The position numbers and the translations under genes are program-made. A DNA stretch of 43,942 bases, taken from Micromonospora cabrerizensis (GTDB lineage: Bacteria > Actinomycetota > Actinomycetes > Mycobacteriales > Micromonosporaceae). Location: NCBI RefSeq assembly GCF_022230955.1, contig NZ_JAKKFI010000061.1:1-43942 (forward strand). The letters run 5' to 3'. Positions 10,157 through 18,300 of this stretch are shown piece by piece. A model generated the notes under the pieces. The model did not search any database. It was not told the DNA's origin and worked only from the letters and a program-made list of their open reading frames with translations. The stretch's first letter is position 1. Each line of letters begins with the position of its first letter.

Positions 10157-13100
10157 GTGCCCCCGCCCGCCCCGCCGGCCCGACCCGCCGGACCGTCGAC
10201 CGGCGCGCCACCGGCGTGCCAGCCGACGTCGACTGTCTGCACCGGATGGTGGCCGCGCAGGCCGCCCGGACCCCGGAGGCGGAGGCGGTACGGCACGCCG
10301 ACGGCACGTGGTCGTACCGGGACGTGGACGAGGCGGCGAACCGGTTGGCCCGGGTCCTTCTCGCGCGCGGGGTGAGCCGGGAGGACCGTGTCGGCGTCTG
10401 CCTGCCCCGGACACCCGAGCTGGCGGTCGCCCTGCTCGCCGTCCTCAAGGCCGGCGCCTGTTACGTTCCGCTGGACCCGGCCTACCCGCCGGCCCGGGTG
10501 GCCTTCATGGCCGCCGACTCCGGGGCGCGGCTGGTGCTGACCCACGCCGACCTCGCCGACCGGTTCCCCGACCTGGCCGTCCCGATCGACCGACTGGACC
10601 TGCCCGGGGACGGCACCGACCCGGCGGTGCCGACGACCCCGGCGGACCTGGCGTACGTCATCTACACCTCCGGCTCCACCGGGAGGCCCAAGGGCGTGGC
10701 CATCGAGCACCGCTCGGCCTCGGTGCTCATGCACTGGGTCCGGCAGACCTTCGGCGACGCCGAGCTGGGCGGCCTGCTCGCCGCCACCTCCGTCTGCTTC
10801 GACCTGTCGGTCTTCGAGATCTTCGGCCCGCTGTGCTGGGGCGGCCGGGCGCTGCTGGTGGACGACGTGCTGGCCCTCGCCGCCCCCGGAGCGGAACGGC
10901 TGCCCGTCACCCTGGTCAACACCGTTCCCTCCGCGATGGGGGAACTGCTCACCGCCGGCGCCCTGCCGGAGAGTGTGCGAACGGTCTGCCTCGCCGGTGA
11001 GCCGCTCACCGCCGCGCTGGCAGCTCGGGTGTGGGCGCGCCCGCACGTGCGCCGGCTCTGCAACCTCTACGGCCCGTCGGAGGACACCACCTACTCGACC
11101 TGGGCCGAGGTGCCGCCGGACAGCGGCGACCCGCCGATCGGCCGGCCCCTGCCGCAGACCCGGGCCTACGTCCTCGACCCCGAGGGGCGGCCGGTCCCGC
11201 CGGGCGACCCGGGCGAGCTCCACCTGGCCGGGGCGGGCCTGGCCCGGGGTTACCTCGACCGGCCGGCGGAGACGCGGGCCCGGTTCCTGCCCGACCCGTT
11301 CCGCCCCGGCGAGCGGATGTACCGCACCGGCGACCGGGTCCGGCTGCGCCCGGACGGGCAACTGGCCTACCTGGGCCGGCTCGACGACCAGGTGAAGCTG
11401 CGGGGCTACCGGATCGAGCTGGGTGAGGTCTCCGCCCGCCTCGCGGCCCTGCCCGGCGTACGCGAGGCGACCGCCGCCGTGCGGCAAGGACCGAGCGGGG
11501 ACCCGTTGCTGGTCGGCTACCTGGTGGGCGAGCGGCGCGACGACGTCCGGTCCCGGCTGGCCGGGGTGCTGCCCGCGCCGCTGGTCCCCGCGACAGTGGT
11601 CTGGCTGGACCGGCTGCCGACCCTGCCCAACGGCAAGGTGGACCGCTCGGCGCTGCCCTCCCCCACCCTCGGCGGCGACGCCGGGGCCCACTCCGGGGCG
11701 TTCGAGGGCATGGTCGCCGTGGTGGCGGCGGTGTGGCGCGAGGTGCTCGGCGTGCCGGTGACCGCCGACGACGACTTCCTCGCTCTCGGCGGCGACTCCC
11801 TGCTCGCCGTCCGCTGCGCCACCCGACTGGCTGCCGCGACCGGGCGGCCGGTCCACGCGGGCGACCTCTTCGCGCACCCCACCGTCGGCGCGCTGGCGGC
11901 CCACCTCGACGGGCTGGCCGCCGACCCGACGCCGGTCGGGGCCCCGGTCGGCGCGACACCGGCCGGCCCGTCGCCGCTGTCGTCCGCGCAGACCCGGCTG
12001 TGGTTCCTGCACCGGCTCGACCCGACGGACACCTCGTACCTGCTGGCCTTCGCGGTGCGGTTCGACGCGCCGGTCGACCCCGACCGGCTGGCCCGGGCGC
12101 TGGGCCGGGTGGTCGAGAGGCATCCGGCCCTGCGCACCGTGTTCCCGTCCGGGCCGGACGGGCCGGTGCAGCACGTCCGCCCCACCGCCGGGCCGCCGCC
12201 GCTGGTCGCGCCGCCCGAACCGGGCACCCCGCTCGACGAGCGGCTCACCCGGCTCACCGCCGAGGCCACCCGGGCCCCCATGGACCTGGCCACCGGGCCG
12301 CTGCTGCGCGCCCACCTGGTGCCGGACACCACCGGCCGTGCGGCGGCGCTGCTGCTGGTCGTGCACCACATCGTCTGCGACGACTGGTCGTTCGGCCTGA
12401 TCGTGCGAGAGCTGGCCCAGGCGTACGACAGCGAGGACGGCGGCGCGGCAACGGCCCCGGAGCCGCCGGTGGCCGGCCCGGCGGCGTTCGCCCTGGCCCA
12501 GCGGGACTGGTTGGCCGGGCCGGCGGGGCAGCGGGCGCTGGCCGACCAGCTCGACGAGCTGCGCGGCGCACCCGACCTGCTCGACCTGCCCGCCGGCACG
12601 ACAGGCCGCCTCGACCCGCGTGCGGCGCAGGCCGGGTCGGACCGGCCCCCGTCCGGCACGGCACTGCGGACCACAGTGGACCCGGCCACCGCCGACGCGG
12701 TACGTGAGCTGGCCCGGGCCGAACGGGTCAGCCTGCACATGGTCGGGCTGGCCGCCTTCGCGACCCTGCTGGGCGCGGCCACCGGCCGGCACGACCTGCT
12801 GGTCGGGGTGGCCTTCGCCGGCCGGACCAGCGTCGCCGCCGAACGAAGCGTCGGCTGCCACGTCAACACCGTGCCGCTGCGGCTGCGCCCAGCGCCCGAA
12901 CGCCGTTTCGCCGACCTGCTGGCCGAGGCCCGGCGGGTGACCCTGTTCGCCGCGGCCCACCAGGACGTGCCCTTCGACCTGCTGGTGGAACGGCTGCGGC
13001 CCACCCGCCGCCCGCACCGCACACCCCTGGTGCAGGTCGCCTTCGGTGTGCAGAACGCCCCACCGGCCCGGCACCGCACCACGGCCGGCGTCGAGTTCAC

Positions 13101-13326
13101 CGGCGTGGAACTGACCCCGGACACCGCCCGGCTCGACCTGACCCTCTGGCTCGACGAGCGGCGGGACGGGCTGGCGGCGCTGTGGACGTACCGCACCGAC
13201 CTGTTCGACCACGACGGGGTGGTCGCGTGGCACCGCCGGTTCACGGCGTTGCTGCGGACCGCCGCCGCCGACCCCCGACGCAGTCTGGCCGACTGCGTCG
13301 ACACCCTGGGAGCGAGAGATGACTGA
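10153..13326 (+). CDS. NRPS, A-T-C, predicted alanine-activating
   Basis: The protein has 1057 residues. The A domain spans about residues 30-505 (A3 YTSGSTGRPKG, A5 NLYGPSE, A10 NGKVDRSALP); its code reads DLFNCALTYK, close to alanine codes of the DLFNNALTYK type. A T domain follows (about 520-585, LGGDS), then a C domain (about 605-1045) whose motif reads HHIVCDD, with Asp where the final Gly of HHxxxDG normally stands. The chain ends right after the C domain, so its acceptor must sit on another protein. The start ATG overlaps the upstream stop (ATGA), and the 3' end overlaps the next gene by 8 bases, so translational coupling is likely. Starting with A and lacking its own upstream C, it could be a loading or trans-acting module. 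The alanine call is a by-eye prediction. Confidence 0.92.
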   Translation: MSAPARPAGPTRRTVDRRATGVPADVDCLHRMVAAQAARTPEAEAVRHADGTWSYRDVDEAANRLARVLLARGVSREDRVGVCLPRTPELAVALLAVLKAGACYVPLDPAYPPARVAFMAADSGARLVLTHADLADRFPDLAVPIDRLDLPGDGTDPAVPTTPADLAYVIYTSGSTGRPKGVAIEHRSASVLMHWVRQTFGDAELGGLLAATSVCFDLSVFEIFGPLCWGGRALLVDDVLALAAPGAERLPVTLVNTVPSAMGELLTAGALPESVRTVCLAGEPLTAALAARVWARPHVRRLCNLYGPSEDTTYSTWAEVPPDSGDPPIGRPLPQTRAYVLDPEGRPVPPGDPGELHLAGAGLARGYLDRPAETRARFLPDPFRPGERMYRTGDRVRLRPDGQLAYLGRLDDQVKLRGYRIELGEVSARLAALPGVREATAAVRQGPSGDPLLVGYLVGERRDDVRSRLAGVLPAPLVPATVVWLDRLPTLPNGKVDRSALPSPTLGGDAGAHSGAFEGMVAVVAAVWREVLGVPVTADDDFLALGGDSLLAVRCATRLAAATGRPVHAGDLFAHPTVGALAAHLDGLAADPTPVGAPVGATPAGPSPLSSAQTRLWFLHRLDPTDTSYLLAFAVRFDAPVDPDRLARALGRVVERHPALRTVFPSGPDGPVQHVRPTAGPPPLVAPPEPGTPLDERLTRLTAEATRAPMDLATGPLLRAHLVPDTTGRAAALLLVVHHIVCDDWSFGLIVRELAQAYDSEDGGAATAPEPPVAGPAAFALAQRDWLAGPAGQRALADQLDELRGAPDLLDLPAGTTGRLDPRAAQAGSDRPPSGTALRTTVDPATADAVRELARAERVSLHMVGLAAFATLLGAATGRHDLLVGVAFAGRTSVAAERSVGCHVNTVPLRLRPAPERRFADLLAEARRVTLFAAAHQDVPFDLLVERLRPTRRPHRTPLVQVAFGVQNAPPARHRTTAGVEFTGVELTPDTARLDLTLWLDERRDGLAALWTYRTDLFDHDGVVAWHRRFTALLRTAAADPRRSLADCVDTLGARDD

Positions 13327-14386
13327 GCAGACCCGGGTCGCGCGGAGCATTCCCCGTCGCGGCCGTGAACGGAACCTGGTGGACGTCCGCCCCGACTGGC
13401 CCGGCGGCCCGCTGCCGGCGCTGGTCCAGGCGAACACACCCGACGTGGATCTGGCCGGCTGGCTGGCCGGACGCCGCGACGAGATCGACGACCTGGCCCG
13501 CCGGCACGGGGCAGTGCTGTTCCGTGGCTTCGCCGTGGCCGGCGCCGACGACTTCCGCACCGTGATGGCCGCGCTCTCCGACGAGGTCCTCAGCTACGGC
13601 GAACGGTCCTCGCCGCGCAGCCAGGTCACCGAGGGGGTGTACACCTCCACCGAACACCCCGCCGACCAGCCGATCGTGCTGCACAACGAGCAGTCGTACA
13701 CGGTGAACTGGCCCCTGCGGATCGTGTTCCACTGCGAGGTGGCGCCGGGCGCGGGTGGGCGTACCCCCCTCGCGGACAGCCGCCGGGTGCTCGCCCGGCT
13801 CCGCCCGGAGACCGTCGCCGAGTTCGAACGGCGCGGGGTGCTCTACCGGCGCAACTATCTGCCCGGCATCAGCCTGACCTGGCAGACCGCGTTCCAGACC
13901 GAACGACGCGAGGACGTCGAGGCGTACTGCGCCGGCGCGCTGATCGACGTGGAGTGGGTCGGCGAACGGCAGCTGCGTACCCGACAGGTTCGCCCGGCGG
14001 TGCGCCGCCACCCGGTCACCGGCGAGCGGACCTGGTTCAACCACGCGCTGTTCTTCCACGTGACCTCCCTGCCCGACGACGTCAGCGCGGGGCTGCGGGC
14101 CGCCCTGGGCGAGGAGGACCTGCCCTACCAGACCGCGTACGGCGACGGCACGCCGATCTCCGACGAGGTGCTGGCCGAGCTGCGGGCCGCGTACGCGGCC
14201 GAGACCCGCTCCTTCGACTGGCAGCGCGGCGACGTGCTGCTGGTGGAGAACATGCTGGCCGCGCACGCCCGGGATCCGTTCACCCCGCCCCGGCGGATCC
14301 TCACCGCCATGTCCGATCCGACCGCCGCGCCCGAGCTGTCCGAGGCGAGCCACGCGATGCCGGCGTCGACCGGGGACCGGGCATGA
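13319..14386 (+). CDS. SyrP/clavaminate-synthase-like Fe(II)/2-oxoglutarate oxygenase, copy 1
   Basis: A 355-residue TauD/TfdA-superfamily protein. The iron triad is visible as H122-x-E124 (HNEQSY) and a distal His near residue 316 (AAHARDPF), with an Arg about ten residues later for the 2-oxoglutarate carboxylate. The H-x-E form, rather than H-x-D, is typical of clavaminate synthase and of SyrP-like enzymes that hydroxylate aminoacyl groups on carrier proteins. It starts 8 bases inside the upstream NRPS gene and its stop overlaps the next oxygenase (ATGA), so it belongs to the assembly-line operon. The likely role is beta-hydroxylation of a carrier-bound residue; the Asn/Asp-like A domain of the first synthase is an attractive partner, but that is inference. 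Confidence 0.9.
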   Translation: MTEQTRVARSIPRRGRERNLVDVRPDWPGGPLPALVQANTPDVDLAGWLAGRRDEIDDLARRHGAVLFRGFAVAGADDFRTVMAALSDEVLSYGERSSPRSQVTEGVYTSTEHPADQPIVLHNEQSYTVNWPLRIVFHCEVAPGAGGRTPLADSRRVLARLRPETVAEFERRGVLYRRNYLPGISLTWQTAFQTERREDVEAYCAGALIDVEWVGERQLRTRQVRPAVRRHPVTGERTWFNHALFFHVTSLPDDVSAGLRAALGEEDLPYQTAYGDGTPISDEVLAELRAAYAAETRSFDWQRGDVLLVENMLAAHARDPFTPPRRILTAMSDPTAAPELSEASHAMPASTGDRA

Positions 14387-15396
14387 GCGGGCCGGCGCGT
14401 CGACGCGGTACCGGCACGGTCAGCTCGCCGGTGTCCCGGCGGGTGCTCGTGGACGATCGGTTCGTGCTGCTCGTCGAGGCTGCCGTGCCCGACCTCGACC
14501 TGGCCGGCTGGCTCACCGGCCGGCGCGAGGAGCTGCTCCGGGACCTGGACCAGTACGGGGCGGTGTTCTTCCGTAACTTCGAGGTGCGCACCCCCGACGA
14601 CTTCAGCCAGGCCGCCCGGGCGGTCAGCCCGGACCTGCTCGGCTATCTGGAGCGGGCCGCGCCCCGGCACGAGGTCGCCGACCGGGTCTTCACCTCCACC
14701 GAGTTCAACGCCGAGCAGTGGATCCCGCTGCACCACGAGATGTCGTACTCGCACAACTGGCCCAGCTATCTCTACTTCTGGTGCGCGCAGCCGGCCACCG
14801 GCAGCGGCGGGGCCACCCCGCTGGCCAGCGAGCGGGTCATCACCCCGCTGATCCCCGCCGACGTGCGGGACCTCTTCCTCCGTTCCGGGGTCTACTACGT
14901 GCGCAACTACGGCCCGCACCTGGACCTGCCCTGGCAGGAGGCGTTCCAGACCACCGACCGGGCCGAGGTGGAGGCGTACTGCCACGCGTCGGCGACGGAG
15001 TTCAGCTGGCTCGGCGCCGACGGCCTGCGAACGAGGGCCCGACGGCAGGCGGTCGCCACGCACCCGCGTACCGGGGAGACGGTGTGGTTCAACCACGCCC
15101 ACCTGTTCCACGTGTCCAACATGCCGGCGGAGGTGTCCGGCGCGCTCCTGCGGGAGTACGGCCCGGACGGGTTGCCCCGCAACGCGTATCTCGGTGACGG
15201 GCGGCCGATCCCCGACGAGGTGGTCGCCGGGCTGCGCGAGCTGTATCGGGAACACGCGGTGTCGGTTCCCTGGCAGCGCGGCGACGTGCTGGTGGTGGAC
15301 AACTTCCTGGCGACCCACGGTCGCGAACCCTTCAGCGGCGACCGGCAGATCCTGGTCGCCATGTCCGACCTCTACGTCAACCGGAGCGTTCTGTGA
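14383..15396 (+). CDS. SyrP/clavaminate-synthase-like Fe(II)/2-oxoglutarate oxygenase, copy 2
   Basis: A 337-residue homologue of the preceding gene. It keeps the H-x-E motif (H117, E119 in LHHEMSY) and a distal His near residue 312 (ATHGREPF), so both copies look catalytically intact. The two proteins share the family blocks ending in VWFNHA and PWQRGDVL but differ clearly along their length, which suggests an old duplication and separate substrates or positions rather than redundancy. The start ATG at 14383 overlaps the upstream stop. The next gene starts with GTG inside this stop codon (GTGA). Possible actions include hydroxylation, desaturation or ring formation on a carrier-bound residue; the sequence alone does not decide. 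Confidence 0.9.
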   Translation: MSGPARRRGTGTVSSPVSRRVLVDDRFVLLVEAAVPDLDLAGWLTGRREELLRDLDQYGAVFFRNFEVRTPDDFSQAARAVSPDLLGYLERAAPRHEVADRVFTSTEFNAEQWIPLHHEMSYSHNWPSYLYFWCAQPATGSGGATPLASERVITPLIPADVRDLFLRSGVYYVRNYGPHLDLPWQEAFQTTDRAEVEAYCHASATEFSWLGADGLRTRARRQAVATHPRTGETVWFNHAHLFHVSNMPAEVSGALLREYGPDGLPRNAYLGDGRPIPDEVVAGLRELYREHAVSVPWQRGDVLVVDNFLATHGREPFSGDRQILVAMSDLYVNRSVL

Positions 15397-18300
15397 ACGG
15401 TTACCGTCTGTCCCCCGTCCAGCGGCTCGCCTGGTCCGCCAAGCAGGATCTGGTCCGGGCGCGGGTGCGGTTGGACCGCCCGCTGGACCGGGCCCGGTTG
15501 CAGGCCGCCCTGGACGTGGTGGTGGCCCGGCACGAGGCGCTGCGCCTGACCCTGGTGCACCACCCGGGTCTGCGGGTGCCGATGCAGGACGTCGACGACG
15601 ACCGCAGCGTCACCGTCGGTGCGCAGGGCGAGCTGTCGGTGACCCTCACCGACGAGGCGCTGGAGTTGACCGCCACCCCGCTGGTCGCCGATCCGGCCAG
15701 CCTGCGTCTGGTCCTCACCGACCTGGCTCGGGCGTACGCCGGCGAGGCGTTGCCGCACGACCCGGAGGCGTTGCAGTTCCTCGACGTCGCCGAGTGGCAG
15801 CTCGAGGAGCGCGAGCAGGCACCGGCCACCGCCACGCCGGCCGCGCCGGCCGCCCGGCTGGTCACCCCGCACGGGGACGACCCGACCGCCGCGGTGTCCG
15901 CGACCGTTTCCGCCGCCGAGCTGACCGACGTGGCGCGGGCCGCCGGCGTCGAGCCGGAGACCGTGCTGCTGGCCGCGTGGGCGCTCGCGGTGTCCCGCCG
16001 CGCCGAGGCACCGGAGGGCGCCGACGAGGTGGACCTGGTGCTGGCCCGGTGGAGCGACGGCCGCCATGCCGCCGGCACGGCCGAGGTGGTGGGCCCGTTG
16101 GGCGGTTACGGCCCGCTCCGGTTGGCCCTGCCGCTGCCCACCGCGCCCGCCGACCTGCTGGCCCTCGTCCGCGCCGCACAGACCACCGCCGACGACACGT
16201 TCCACCTGGTCGACCCGGTGGACGAACAGTCGGGGGCGGTCGCGGGTTTCGCGGTGCCCCCGGCCGCCGCCCCGGCCGCGGTGGCCGGACTCGGTGGCGG
16301 CACCGTGGAGGTCACCACCCCACCCGCGGCGGCCGGTCCGCAGCTGACCGTGCTGGCCGACGGTGACCGGGTGACCCTGGACGTGGTCGGCGGCCAGTGG
16401 CTGCTCGACGCGCTGCTGACGATCCTGCGGACCCTGCCCGCCGCGCTCTGCGGCGTCGTCGCGCCGTCGGTGCTCGGTGACGCCGAGGGCCGCTGGCTGA
16501 CCGACGCGGCGGGGAAACCGTCGCAGGCGTCGGCGCGTACCCTCGTGGACCTTTTCGACGCGGGCCTGGCGGGGATGGATGAGCGGGCCGTTGCGGTGGC
16601 CGACGCGGACGGCGCGTACACCGTCGGTGAGCTGCGGGAACGGGCCGCGCGGGTGGCCGGGGCCCTGGCCGCGCGCGGCCTGTCCGGCACCCCGGTCGGC
16701 GTGCTGGCCGACCGGTCCCGCGACACCGTCGTGGCGTTCCTCGGCGTGCTGCGCGCGGGTGCGGTCTTCGTGCCGCTGGACCCGGAGTCGCCGACGCGGC
16801 GGCTCGCCGCGCAGGTCCGCGCGGTCGGCGCGGAGGTCGTCGTGGGCGACGGCGGTGCGGCGACCGTGACGGTCGCCGACCTCGTCGCGGCCGGCGAGCG
16901 CCTGCCCGCCGCGGTGCCGACCCCGACCGACCCGGCGTACGTGATCTTCACGTCCGGCTCCACCGGCGCGCCCCGGCCGGTGCAGGTGTCGCACGGCGCC
17001 GCCGCGCACCTGGCCGACGCCCTGGAGCAGGCCGTGTACGCGGACAGCCGCCCCGGTCTGCGGGTGGCGGTGAACGCCCCGCTCACCTTCGACGCCAGCG
17101 TGAAGCAGCTCGTGCAGCTCGGCCACGGCCGCAGCCTGTACCTGGTGCCCGAGCAGGTCCGCCGGGACGGGGCCGCGCTGGCCGCCACGCTGGCCGAGCA
17201 CGACGTCGACGTGCTCGACCTGACCCCCTCACAACTGCGCATCCTGCTGGCCGGGGCGGGCGACATCCGGCTGTCCGGCCTGCTGCTGCTCGGCGGGGAG
17301 GCGATCGCACCCGACCTGTGGGAGACGGTCGCGGCGCTGCCCGACGTCCGGGCGATCAACCTGTACGGCCCGACGGAGTGCACTGTGGACACCAGCGCGG
17401 CGCAGGTGCGCGCCGGCGAGGCCCCGACCATCGGCCGGCCCCTGCCCGGCGTGACGGTGTGGGTGCTCGACGAGCAGCTGCGGCCGCTGCCACCGGGCGT
17501 GGCCGGGGAACTCTGCGTCGGCGGCCCGCAGCTCGCCGACGGTTACCGGGGCGACCCGGAGGCCACCGCGCGGCGGTTCGTGACGGTGGCGCTGCCGTCC
17601 GGGCACACCGAGCGGGTGTACCGCACCGGTGACCGGGTCCGTTTCGACGCCGACCGGCGGCTGCGCTACCTGGGCCGGCTCGACGACCAGGTGAAGATCC
17701 ACGGGTTCCGGGTGGAGCCGGGCGAGGTCGCGGCCACCCTGCGGGAGCACCCGGAGGTGGCCGACGCCGCCGTGGTGGCCCGCGACGACGACGGGCACGG
17801 CGACCGGCTCGTCGCCTACGTCCGCCCGGGCACCGCACCGGCCGCAGTGGACGTCGACCGGGTCGCCGGGGTCAACCCCCACGAGACCCGCTACCTGTAC
17901 GACGAGATCTTCGTCCAGCAGGTCTACCTGCGCGACGGCATCGTGCTGCGGCCCGGGGCCACCGTCCTGGACGTCGGCGCGAACATCGGCATGTTCTCGC
18001 TGTTCGTGAGTGCCGTCTGCCCGGACGCCACGATCCACGCGTTCGAGCCGGTGCCGTCGGTGGCCGACCTGCTGCGCCGCAACGTCGCCGAGTTCGGCGT
18101 GCCGGCCACCGTGCACGCGGTCGGGTTGTCCCGGGCGGCCGGGGAGATGTCCTTCACCTACTACCCGGGCTACTCGATGATGTCCGGTCACGCCGCGTAC
18201 GCCGACCCGGACGCCGAGGTGGCGGTGATCAAACGGTTCCTCGCCAACGAACGCGACGCCGGCGCCGACCGGGAGGTGCTGCTCGGCCGGGTGGACGAAC

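Noticed and set aside
9979..13560. A long open frame on the minus strand opposite the A-T-C synthetase
   Set aside because: It is antisense to a clear NRPS, is rich in Gly, Arg, Gln and His, shows no domain, and arises from G/C bias in third codon positions.
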